From NCBI GenBank assembly GCA_020636575.1, contig JACJXP010000001.1, positions 496,001 to 560,000 of the forward strand: a stretch of DNA of 64,000 nt. Direction: 5' to 3'. Origin of the DNA: Chitinophagales bacterium. GTDB taxonomy: Bacteria; Bacteroidota; Bacteroidia; Chitinophagales; Chitinophagaceae. A program made the translations under genes and the position numbers. The notes under the pieces were generated by a model. That model ran no database searches. It worked only from the letters and a program-made list of their open reading frames with translations, and was not told where the DNA came from. This document shows positions 45,557 to 54,262 of this stretch, piece after piece; position 1 is the stretch's first letter, and each line of letters opens with the position of its first letter.

Positions 45557-46241
45557 GATCAATTTGTTTATAGAGGTTCAGTATTTCTTTCATATTATAC
45601 CCCAAATAATTATCCCCCATCTTGCTCAGAAGTTTCTTGCATAACAAAAAATCCTTTTCTTCATCGATTGCAAACTTTAGCCCGGTTGCTTCCGGGCAAG
45701 TTGTATTATCATAAAAAAAATATTTGCCGATATTATTAACATGTAAAAAGAATGTTACATGTTCAAAATCCTCGGGTTCTGAAAATTGTAAATATGCTTT
45801 TTGATAAAATTCGGTACGTACTGCTTCTACAGACATCCCCTGCGGAAATGTTTTATTATGTGTATTTGACAAAAAATCATATTCCCCTGTTTGTGCCTTC
45901 TCTAAGAACAACCGGAGTACATTTGTTTCAACAAAAAAATTATCCCCATTAATGCGGACAGCATAATCCCATTGATTTTCAACAGCTGCCTCAAGGAATC
46001 TCCCGGCAACATTTGTGAGTGAACCTCTATAACATTTCAAATCATTCTCCTGGCAATATTTATAAATAATATCATCTGATAAATCTGTAGATGTAGCTAT
46101 GCAAAACTGTTCCCGATCAGTTACAGTAAGGATACGTTCCGTTATATAATCAATTACAGGTCGGTGATTGATTTCCCGCATTATTTTACCGGGTAGCCTG
46201 GAACTCGAAAATCTGCATAATAAAATAACTCCTACTTTCAA
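45549..46241 (-). CDS. SpsF-type cytidylyltransferase
   Basis: 230 residues. VGVILLCRFSSSRLPGKIMREI matches the N-terminal nucleotide loop of SpsF/acylneuraminate cytidylyltransferases (usually ARxxSxRLPGK); VIDYITERILTV and WDYAVRINGDNFF follow. It is probably the CMP-activating enzyme for the NeuB product, as SpsE-SpsF are paired in Bacillus. The best start is TTG 46241. Its 3' end overlaps the NeuB-like start. Confidence 0.85.
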   Translation of the reverse strand: MKVGVILLCRFSSSRLPGKIMREINHRPVIDYITERILTVTDREQFCIATSTDLSDDIIYKYCQENDLKCYRGSLTNVAGRFLEAAVENQWDYAVRINGDNFFVETNVLRLFLEKAQTGEYDFLSNTHNKTFPQGMSVEAVRTEFYQKAYLQFSEPEDFEHVTFFLHVNNIGKYFFYDNTTCPEATGLKFAIDEEKDFLLCKKLLSKMGDNYLGYNMKEILNLYKQIDHE

Positions 46242-46278
46242 AATGACTTAATACTCATTTATTCTTCCATAAATATTA

Positions 46279-47553
46279 TTACACCACCATCCCAGCAGCT
46301 ACCGTTTCATTAGTCCCTTCATCAACGAGAATGATGCTACCGGTTACCCTGTTCTGCCTGTAAGTATCAAGCATTAATGGTTTAGTAGTCCGTAATGTAA
46401 CCCGGCCAATATCATTCATCTTAAATACTGTATCCCCACTATTTCTTCCCATTGTATTAATATCAATCTTATACACTACCTCTTTAATTATTGCTTTCTG
46501 CTCATTATTCGCATGCATAATAGTATACTTGGCCCGGGGCACCGAAGACTTACTATTTAGCCAACATAGCATCACATCAAACTCCTGCTTTACTTCCGGG
46601 AGGTTATGCGTTCTTACAATCATATCACCCCGGCTAATATCAATATCATCTTCTATTGTTATCGTTACTGACATCGGTGCATAAGCCTGGGGTATTTCAC
46701 CGGTCATGGTATCGATTGATTTTATTCTTGAAGTAAATCCGGAAGGAAGTACAGTGACTTCATCTCCTTTTCGAAGAATACCACTGGCAATTCGACCCGC
46801 ATAGCCCCGGTAATCCAAAAACCCTTCTCTTTGGGGGCGGATCACTGTTTGTACAGGAAATCTTGCATCAATCTTATTAATATCACTACTAATATGGAGT
46901 ACTTCCAGGGTGTTCAAAAGTGGTCTGCCCTGGTACCAGGGCATATTATCAGAGCGACTGACAACATTGTCTCCTTTTAATGCTGAGATGGGAATAAACT
47001 GTATATCTTTTACAACAAGTTTTGAGGATAGCTCTTCATAAGCTGTAATTATTTTTGTATAAACTTCTTCAGAATAATCTACCAGGTCCATCTTATTTAT
47101 ACAAACGATGACATGTGATATCTGAAGCAATGAAGCAATAAATGAATGTCTTCTTGTTTGCTCAGATACACCATGCCTTGCGTCCACTAAAATGATAGCT
47201 GCGTTCGCTGTGGATGCTCCGGTTACCATATTCCTGGTATACTGGATATGCCCGGGGGTATCGGCAATAATAAACTTTCGTTTCGGTGTGGTAAAGTATC
47301 TGTAAGCTACATCTATTGTGATCCCTTGCTCTCTTTCCTCCCTTAACCCGTCTGTAAACATAGCCAGATCAATATGATCATGCCCTTTCTTTTTACTTGA
47401 ATTTTCTATGGAAGCAAGCTGATCCTCAAAAATAGATTTTGAGTCATACAATAATCTTCCGATCAAAGTACTTTTGCCATCATCCACACTTCCTGCTGTT
47501 GTGAATCGCAGTAATTGATTATTCAATACATTTTCTATTACTTCTTCTGTCAT
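46279..47553 (-). CDS. cysN: Sulfate adenylyltransferase subunit 1
   Basis: 424 residues. EF-Tu-like GTPase: RFTTAGSVDDGKSTLIGRLL (P-loop), REEREQGITIDVAYRYF (switch I), ADTPGHIQYTRNM (G3) and CINKMDL (G4). There is no C-terminal APS kinase fusion. With CysD it makes APS from sulfate and ATP, using GTP. It lies 12 bases after cysD. Confidence 0.95.
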   Translation of the reverse strand: MTEEVIENVLNNQLLRFTTAGSVDDGKSTLIGRLLYDSKSIFEDQLASIENSSKKKGHDHIDLAMFTDGLREEREQGITIDVAYRYFTTPKRKFIIADTPGHIQYTRNMVTGASTANAAIILVDARHGVSEQTRRHSFIASLLQISHVIVCINKMDLVDYSEEVYTKIITAYEELSSKLVVKDIQFIPISALKGDNVVSRSDNMPWYQGRPLLNTLEVLHISSDINKIDARFPVQTVIRPQREGFLDYRGYAGRIASGILRKGDEVTVLPSGFTSRIKSIDTMTGEIPQAYAPMSVTITIEDDIDISRGDMIVRTHNLPEVKQEFDVMLCWLNSKSSVPRAKYTIMHANNEQKAIIKEVVYKIDINTMGRNSGDTVFKMNDIGRVTLRTTKPLMLDTYRQNRVTGSIILVDEGTNETVAAGMVV

Positions 47554-47565
47554 TTTCTTATCAGG

Positions 47566-48471
47566 TTAGAAATAGCCCTCCTTTTTTCTGTCCTCCATTG
47601 CCGTTTCTGATCTTTTATCATCAGCCCGGTTACCTCTTTCAGTAAGCCGCATAGCGGCTACCTCTTCAACGATCTTTGAAAGAGTATCTGCATCTGATTC
47701 AATTCCCCCTGTGATTGTAATATCTCCAAGAGTCCTGAATCGTATTTTCTTTAAAAGCACCTGCTCGTTATCATCAATTTTTAAAAACTCAGACTTGGGT
47801 ATCCATGCATCATTTCTCCAAAGCACTTCTCTTTCATGAGCAAAGTATAAAGATGGAATTGCGATATCTTCCTTTTTAATATAATTCCAAACGTCCATCT
47901 CTGTCCAGTTACTGATCGGGAATGCCCTGAAATGTTCTCCCTGGAAGTATTTTCCATTAAGTAAATTCCATAATTCCGGACGTTGATTTTTTGGATCCCA
48001 CTGGCCAAAATCATCCCTATGCGAGAAAAATCTTTCTTTTGCCCTTGCTTTTTCTTCATCCCGTCTTCCTCCACCGATGGCACAATCGATCTTATTGGCT
48101 TCAATAGCATCTAAAAGTGTAACTGTTTGCAAAGCATTCCTGGATGCATTTTTCCCCTTTTCTTCAACTACCCTACCGGTATCTATTGATTGTTGTACAG
48201 ATGCAACAATCAATTTAACTCCTAACTCATTAACAAGATCATCTCTGAAAACCATTGTTTCAGGAAAATTGTGCCCTGTATCCACATGCAATAATGGGAA
48301 AGGTATCCTGGCAGGGTAAAAGGCTTTCCTAGCCAGATGAGTAACTGTTATTGAATCTTTGCCTCCTGAAAACAGGATAACAGGATTTTGAAACTGTGCC
48401 CATACCTCCCTTAGTATATAGATAGCTTCTGATTCAAGCTCGTCAAGATAGTTTAAATAATAGCTACTCAA
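47566..48471 (-). CDS. cysD: Sulfate adenylyltransferase subunit 2
   Basis: 301 residues. ATP pyrophosphatase PP-loop FSGGKDSITVTHLARKAF, FPLLHVDTGHNFPET and IGGGRRDEEKARAKER are CysD hallmarks; the C-terminal REVLWRNDAW... and RFRTLGDITITGGI are present. The start is TTG 48471, overlapping the cysC stop in a TTGA junction. Confidence 0.95.
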   Translation of the reverse strand: MSSYYLNYLDELESEAIYILREVWAQFQNPVILFSGGKDSITVTHLARKAFYPARIPFPLLHVDTGHNFPETMVFRDDLVNELGVKLIVASVQQSIDTGRVVEEKGKNASRNALQTVTLLDAIEANKIDCAIGGGRRDEEKARAKERFFSHRDDFGQWDPKNQRPELWNLLNGKYFQGEHFRAFPISNWTEMDVWNYIKKEDIAIPSLYFAHEREVLWRNDAWIPKSEFLKIDDNEQVLLKKIRFRTLGDITITGGIESDADTLSKIVEEVAAMRLTERGNRADDKRSETAMEDRKKEGYF

Positions 48472-49073
48472 ATCTTGATATTTAATTTTTTTTCTACTCT
48501 TTCAACAATAAACTTTGCAGCTTCTTCAACTCCTATTTCACCCGTTTTAATCTCAATGTCCGGGTATTGAGGTTCCTCATAAGGCGAATCAATTCCTGTA
48601 AAATTTTTGATCTCACCGGCTCTTGCCTTTTTATATAAACCCTTTTTATCTCTTCGCTCACATTCTTCCAATGCTGTATTGATGAATATTTCTATAAAGT
48701 TATTATGGCCAATAATTTCTTTTACAAGGTTCCTGTCTTTTTCCAAGGGAGATACAAAAGCACATAATAATACGATTCCTGCATCTATAAAAAGTTGAGC
48801 CACTTCTGCCACTCTTCTAAGATTCTCATATCGATCTGATTCTGTAAATCCCAAACCTTTATTCAAGCCTTTTCTTACATTATCACCATCCAAGATATAG
48901 GTATGAATCCCTCTTTCAAATAACAATTGTTCAACTTTGTCTGAAATACTAGATTTACCTGAACCTGATAAACCGGTAAACCATAAAACAAACGAATTAT
49001 GACGATTTTGATGTCGCCTTGATTCCGCATCAATAATATGCTTATGGGTTACTATGTGAACTTTCTCAGACAC
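48468..49073 (-). CDS. cysC: Adenylylsulfate kinase
   Basis: 201 residues. P-loop WFTGLSGSGKSSISDKVEQ, then YILDGDNVRKGLNKGLGF and CERRDKKGLYKKARAGEIK. It phosphorylates APS to PAPS. The start is GTG 49073. The order cysQ-cysC-cysD-cysN with no PAPS/APS reductase or sulfite reductase points to PAPS made for sulfation. Confidence 0.95.
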   Translation of the reverse strand: MSEKVHIVTHKHIIDAESRRHQNRHNSFVLWFTGLSGSGKSSISDKVEQLLFERGIHTYILDGDNVRKGLNKGLGFTESDRYENLRRVAEVAQLFIDAGIVLLCAFVSPLEKDRNLVKEIIGHNNFIEIFINTALEECERRDKKGLYKKARAGEIKNFTGIDSPYEEPQYPDIEIKTGEIGVEEAAKFIVERVEKKLNIKI

Positions 49074-49093
49074 AATTCTCTATGTGGCAAAAG

Positions 49094-49913
49094 TTAACGA
49101 CTGACTAAAAAATAGGGGTTTAAAAGATCTTCCTTATTATATCTCAACTCTTCTTTTGTATTATAATCAATTACCTGGCATCCAGCAAATTTAGCAACGG
49201 CATGCGCCGCTGCCGTATCCCATTCCATTGTAGGTGCCAGGCGGGGATATACATTTGCATTCCCTTCAGCTACCAGGCATAATTTAATCGAACTCCCTTT
49301 ACTGACCAGCTTAACTTCCTTATGATCTGCCTCAGCCCTATCAATAAATTCTTTTGTTTCAGGATTAAGGTGCGACCGGGATGCGACAATAGTATAGCCA
49401 GGCAAATCTAAATCTCCATACATTTTTTCAGAAATACTGATCAAGTCGTTTAAACTGTTATACCAACTCCCCGGTTCAATGGTACATTTATAACTTCCCT
49501 TTCTTCTGAACCGAAATATAAAGTAGCAATAGCCAGTCCATATACTACACCAATCACCGGCTTATTATTTCTGATCAATGCAATATTTACTGTAAACTCA
49601 TCATTCTTCTTAATAAATTCTTTTGTTCCATCCAGCGGATCAACCAACCAAAATACATCCCAATTCATTCTTTCGTCAAAAGGAATGTTTCTTCCCTCTT
49701 CACTTAAAATCGGGAAACCTGTCTTCCAAATATGATTTTATGACCTGATGTGCAGACATATCTGCTTCTGTCAACGGAGACTTATCTTCTTTATACTCGA
49801 CAGAAAAATCCTTCTTGATAAACCTGCATGATAGCTTCACCAGCTTTAACTGCAGCATTTACTGCAAGTAAAACAAGCTCAGATTCAGAATATGTGTAAG
49901 AGTCAGTTTTCAA
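49094..49913 (-). pseudogene. cysQ: 3'(2'),5'-bisphosphate nucleotidase, three frameshifts
   Basis: The reading frame must be pieced together from a TTG at 49913 (SELVLLAVNAAVKAGEAIM), shifting near 49815, 49720 and 49450. The pieces together restore an FIG/IMPase-family phosphatase: DKSPLTEADMSAHQVI, PILSEEGRNIPF, WLVDPLDGTKEFIKKNDEFT (metal-binding DPLDGT), and APTMEWDTAAAHAVAKFAG. Every catalytic motif is intact and no other lesion is seen. CysQ removes PAP made by sulfotransferases. Either the gene is freshly inactivated or the bases are consensus errors. Confidence 0.85.
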
Positions 49914-49927
49914 GAAATTTAATTTTT

Positions 49928-50807
49928 CTACTTTTCATTTATATCATGAACAAGCTGTATTGTCCTTTTAGGCTTCTATCAAAGTATTTCCTCTGCCCTG
50001 TAGTATCTCTTGATAACTCAAAGTGTGGAGGTCTTCAAAACCCTCACTTAGTTCAATTATTTCGTTATCAATAATTAATTGTCTAAGTGATTTTTTTCCG
50101 GGGGAAGCATATCCGCATCAATCCCTAAACTCCATTCCACATCTGCCTTTTCCAATATTAATTTACCGCTGGCTTTATTAGCCTTTTTCTCCTGAACACT
50201 ATACTGACGTACATCTCCAAACAACCATAACAGGAGATCAAAAGATGTAACCCAATGTTTGTTGTTATACCCCGCTTTTATCAACACTTCCTTTCCAGCT
50301 ATAATTATACCATTTGCCCCTTGGGGTTATATAATTGATCTGAATAGTGTAACGCCTATCATCTTTTGCTGATTGAATTTTGTTTTGAAGTTGTGAAATA
50401 GCAGGATGAAGTCTTAACTGCAGAATACTAAATACTCTTTTACCTGTATCCTTTTCCATTTCCAGCAAAGCATCTACATTCCACGGATTTAGCACTACCG
50501 GTTTCTCACAAATCACATCGGCTCCAATCCGGAATCCAAACCTGATATGTGCATCATGCAAATAATTAGGGGCTGCACACTGTTACATAATCAATAGCGT
50601 TTCCGTTTCTTTTCAACTTTTCACAATGTCTGTCGAATCGTTCGAATTCGGTAAAAAAATCTGCTTTAGGAAAATAGTGGTCAAGGACACCTGCTGAGTC
50701 ATGCGGGATCTAATGCAGCCAGCAGATTATTGCCTGTTTCTTTAATAGCTTTTAAATGCCTCAGGAGCTACATAGCCTGCTGCTCCTATTAAAACGAAAT
50801 TCTTCAA
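49928..50807 (-). pseudogene. wlbA: WlbA/WbpB-type UDP-GlcNAc uronate 3-dehydrogenase, about seven frameshifts
   Basis: From TTG 50807 (KNFVLIGAAGYVAP) to TAG 49928, a full Gfo/Idh/MocA protein is recovered only by shifting frame near 50760, 50704, 50570, 50270, 50240, 50104 and 49970. Recovered motifs: RHLKAIKETGN, VTVCSPNYLHDAHIRFGF, VICEKPVVLNPWN (catalytic Lys), LQLRLHPAI, and the WlbA ending GFEDLHTLSYQEILQGRGN then EAKRTIQLVHDINEK. It oxidises UDP-GlcNAc uronate at C3 on the way to diacetamido-uronates. The start overlaps the WbpD-like stop by TTGA. Confidence 0.82.
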
Positions 50808-51388
50808 CTTTCCTGTTTTGAAATCTGACCATCCTTTAAAAGGAAAATACTTCCTGTTGAGGAACAGACTGCTTTCCCCTCTTTATCAAATGAAAGCGAA
50901 TTCCCTTGCTCACTTACCCACCCATTTATTCTTGCAGGATTTCCAACTACTAATGCATATGCGGGGACATTCTTTGTTACAACTGCTCCAGCACCAACAA
51001 ATGCATAAGTACCAATTTCACTGCCACATATTATTGTTGCATTAGCACCTATAGTAGCGCCTTTACGAATTACTGTTTTCTTGAATTCATTTTTCCGTTC
51101 AATAGCGCTGCGTGGATTTATCACATTTGTAAATACTGCTGAGGGGCCAATAAACACATCGTCCTCACAAACTACTCCTTCATAAAGAGAAACATTGTTT
51201 TGTAATTTCACATTATTGCCTACGATCACATTATTACCAACAAAAACATTCTGACCCAAGACACAGTTTTCACCAATTACTGCAGTACTCATAACATGGC
51301 AAAAGTGCCAGACCTTTGTACCCTTCCCGATTTTACAACCTTCATCAATAATGGCAGTTGTGTGGATATAAATTGACTGGTCAGGCAC
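50804..51388 (-). CDS. WbpD/WlbB-type UDP-3-amino-uronate N-acetyltransferase
   Basis: 194 residues of left-handed beta-helix hexapeptide repeats (IHTTAIIDEGCKIGKGTKVW, VGNNVKLQNNVSLYEGV, TIGANATIICGSEIG). The VWHFCHV segment and FTNVINPRSAIERKNEF loop are typical of WbpD/WlbB, which acetylates the 3-amino group of UDP-GlcNAc3N uronate. It is adjacent to the WlbA-like gene. The start is GTG 51388, overlapping the rfbA stop by 8 bases. Unlike its neighbour, it is intact. Confidence 0.87.
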   Translation of the reverse strand: MPDQSIYIHTTAIIDEGCKIGKGTKVWHFCHVMSTAVIGENCVLGQNVFVGNNVIVGNNVKLQNNVSLYEGVVCEDDVFIGPSAVFTNVINPRSAIERKNEFKKTVIRKGATIGANATIICGSEIGTYAFVGAGAVVTKNVPAYALVVGNPARINGWVSEQGNSLSFDKEGKAVCSSTGSIFLLKDGQISKQES

Positions 51389-52244
51389 CTGCTATTTTCT
51401 TTAAGTATTCACCATACCCGCTTTTCTTTAAGTCCTCCGCCAGTTTCAATAATTCTTCTTTATTAATGTAACCGTTTCTGAACGCAATTTCTTCAATGCA
51501 CCCAATTTTTGTACCCTGTCTTTTTTCAATAACTCTAACAAACTCGCTGGCGTCACTCAATGAATCAAATGTTCCGGTATCAAGCCAGGCTGTACCCCTG
51601 TCTAACACTGCAACTTTTAACTTTCCTGACCTTAAATACTCCTTATTGATATCCGTGATCTCATATTCACCACGGGGCGAAGGTTGCAGGTTCTTTGCAA
51701 TTGACACCACATTATTATCATAAAAATATAATCCGGGGACAGCATAATGGGATCTTGGTGCTACCGGTTTTTCCTCAATACTAATAGCTTTCATATCCTC
51801 ATCAAACTCAACAACCCCATATCTTTCAGGATCAGAAACCTGGTAAGCAAATACATATCCCCCTTCAACTTCATTCAATTTTTTTAATTGAGTCCCCAAC
51901 CCTGTCCCATGAAAAATATTATCCCCCAGCACTAATGCTACCTTATCATTTTCAATAAAATCAGCACCTATCACAAAAGCCTGGGCTAATCCATTAGGAA
52001 TTTCCTGTACAGCATACTCAAATTGACAACCCACATGGCTCCCATCGCCCAACAATCTTTTAAATGACGCATTATCCTCTGGCGTAGTTATTATCAGCAC
52101 TTCTTTTATGCCCGCCATCATTAATGTTGACAGCGGATAATAAATCATGGGCTTATCATAAATAGGCATCAGTTGTTTACTTATCGCCTTAGTAATAGGA
52201 TAAAGCCTTGTTCCAGAACCACCGGCTAAAATAATTCCTTTCAT
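51381..52244 (-). CDS. rfbA: Glucose-1-phosphate thymidylyltransferase
   Basis: 287 residues, normal RmlA length. MKGIILAGGSGTRLYPIT is the nucleotide-binding loop; KQLMPIYDKPMIYYPLSTLM, ALVLGDNIFHG and DRGTAWLDTGTFDSL are all present. It makes dTDP-glucose. With RfbB downstream in the pathway this gives dTDP-4-keto-6-deoxyglucose; RmlC/RmlD are not in the window, so the final dTDP sugar is unclear. Confidence 0.96.
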   Translation of the reverse strand: MKGIILAGGSGTRLYPITKAISKQLMPIYDKPMIYYPLSTLMMAGIKEVLIITTPEDNASFKRLLGDGSHVGCQFEYAVQEIPNGLAQAFVIGADFIENDKVALVLGDNIFHGTGLGTQLKKLNEVEGGYVFAYQVSDPERYGVVEFDEDMKAISIEEKPVAPRSHYAVPGLYFYDNNVVSIAKNLQPSPRGEYEITDINKEYLRSGKLKVAVLDRGTAWLDTGTFDSLSDASEFVRVIEKRQGTKIGCIEEIAFRNGYINKEELLKLAEDLKKSGYGEYLKKIAGA

Positions 52245-52247
52245 ACT

Positions 52248-53301
52248 TTACCGTTTAGCATATTGGGTATCATAATAATGTTGATACTCCCCTGAGGTAA
52301 CATGTTTTAACCATTCAGTGTTTTCAAGATACCAATCTATTGTTTGCGATAACCCCTCTTCGAATGTCACGGAAGGCCTCCAACCTAATTCTTTGTTGAT
52401 CTTTCCGGCATCAATCGCATATCTTCTATCATGCCCCGGCCTATCTTTAACATAGGTTATCAGCTTCTCACTTTCTCCTTCAGCCCTACTTAGCTTTTTA
52501 TCCATCAGCTTCATAAAAGCTTTACCAGGTCTATGTTTTTCCATTCATTAAATCCTCCGATATTATAAGTGTCCCCTGTTTTTCCTTTATGAAATATCAA
52601 ATCAATAGCTGCTGCATGATCTTTTACAAAAAACCAGTCACGGGTATAGAGTCCATCGCCATAAACAGGAAGTGGTTTTTGTTAATGACATTATTTATAA
52701 ATAGTGGAATCAATTTTTCAGGAAAATGATTCGGTCCATAATTATTAGAACAATTACTTACTACTACCGGCATTCTATAAGTATCATAGTAGGCTCTTAC
52801 AAAATGGTCACTGGATGCCTTAGATGCACTGTATGGTGAGTGAGGATCGTAACTTGTTTCTTCAGTAAAAAATCCGGTTTCTCCAAGAGCACCATATACC
52901 TCGTCTGTAGAAACATGATAAAACAACTTCCCGCTATAATCTTTTTCCCAAAACTTTTTTGAAGTATTAAGCAAATTGACTGTTCCTACAACATTTGTAT
53001 ATACAAAATCCAATGGCGAAAGGATAGAGCGGTCAACATGGCTTTCGGCAGCAAGGTGTATTATTGAATCAGGTTTGTACTCCTGAAAAACATTTTCCAG
53101 GGCATCGCTGTTCAATATATTTACCTTTTCAAAAAGATAATTTGGAGCATTCTCAATATCTCTCAGATTCTCCAAATTACCCGCATATGTAAGAACATCA
53201 AGATTGATTATCTTGTACTCTGGGTATTTTGATACAAAAAGCCTCACCACATGTGATCCGATAAAACCAGCCCCCCCGGTGATTATTATTGTTTTTGACA
53301 T
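52248..53301 (-). pseudogene. rfbB: dTDP-glucose 4,6-dehydratase, two frameshifts
   Basis: From ATG 53301: IIITGGAGFIGSHVVRLF, HLAAESHVDRSI, HVSTDEVYGALG and YSASKASSDHFVR (Y-x3-K) are intact. The frame is lost at a run of five T (plus strand 52676-52680), where six would restore KPLPVYGDGLYTRDW. It is lost again near 52510-52523, after GFNEWKNIDLV and before KLMDKKLSRAEG. The corrected product is about 351 residues, the usual RfbB size. Both defects look like single-base losses. Confidence 0.9.
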
Positions 53302-53304
53302 TTC

Positions 53305-54258
53305 TCAAATACTTTTTTGCAGGTACCAGCGATATGTTCTTTTCAGACCTTCTTTAACATCTATGGAAGGTTGATAATCCAGCAATTTTGATGCTTTTGA
53401 AATATCTGCAAGGCTATGCTTTACATCACCCTTTCTTTCCGGCCCATATATCGGTTTTAAATCACTACCTGCTTCCTCACATAAATATTCAAATAATTGG
53501 TTCAAGGAAGTTTGCTCACCGCAAGCAATATTATAAACCTGGTTAATCGCTTCCTGATCTTCTGTGAAAAGAGAGAGTAAATTAGCCTGTACTGCATTAT
53601 CAACATAAGTAAAATCACGGCTATGTTCCCCATCACCATTGATTGTAGGTGAGGTTGAATTAATTATAGCTTCAACAAACAGAGGAATCACCGCAGCGTA
53701 AGGTCCTTTAGGGTTTTGCTTAGGCCCGAAAATATTAAAGTATCTTAAACCGATTAATTGCATATCGTATAATGAAGCATATACTCTTGCATATAATTCA
53801 TTCACATATTTAGTTACAGCATAAGGGGAAAGCGGGTTACCAATTTTATCCTCTACTTTCGGCAAGCCAGGATGATCTCCATAAGTGGAGGAACTGGCAG
53901 CATAAACAACTCTTTTAATGCCCGCTTCTTTCGCTGCGGTAAAAATATTCAACGTGCCGGTAATATTAACATTATTGCTTGTAAGCGGATCATTGACTGA
54001 TCTTGGAACTGAACCAAGTGCTGCCTGGTGAGTGATCCGATCAATGTCTTTACAAGCCAAAACACAATCTTCATAATTCCTGATATCACCTTCTATGAAA
54101 CTGAATTTTGAATTATCTCTGAACTCATCAAGGTTTTGAACAGATCCAGTAGCGAGGTTATCCAGTACTTTTACACCAGACACTCTATCATCATTCAACA
54201 GCGCTTCAACAAGATTGGAGCCTATGAAACCTGCTCCACCCGTTACCAGAATAGTCAT
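53305..54258 (-). CDS. UDP-N-acetylhexosamine C4-epimerase-like SDR (WbpP/Gne type)
   Basis: 317 residues. ILVTGGAGFIGSNLVEALL, HQAALGSVPRSVNDP (a WbpP-type substrate loop), ASSSTYGDHPGLPK, and SPYAVTKYVNELYA (Y-x3-K). It likely interconverts UDP-GlcNAc and UDP-GalNAc or the uronates. It lies 3 bases upstream of rfbB and 4 after wzc. Confidence 0.87.
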   Translation of the reverse strand: MTILVTGGAGFIGSNLVEALLNDDRVSGVKVLDNLATGSVQNLDEFRDNSKFSFIEGDIRNYEDCVLACKDIDRITHQAALGSVPRSVNDPLTSNNVNITGTLNIFTAAKEAGIKRVVYAASSSTYGDHPGLPKVEDKIGNPLSPYAVTKYVNELYARVYASLYDMQLIGLRYFNIFGPKQNPKGPYAAVIPLFVEAIINSTSPTINGDGEHSRDFTYVDNAVQANLLSLFTEDQEAINQVYNIACGEQTSLNQLFEYLCEEAGSDLKPIYGPERKGDVKHSLADISKASKLLDYQPSIDVKEGLKRTYRWYLQKSI

Positions 54259-54262
54259 TTAC

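Noticed and set aside
49450..50561. Four short ORFs as separate small genes
   Set aside because: Joined by frame corrections they give contiguous CysQ and WlbA proteins with all family motifs in order.
52248..52544. 98-residue ORF as a separate epimerase-like gene
   Set aside because: It continues the RfbB C-terminus in another frame; the missing joining segment is readable at 52545-52680.
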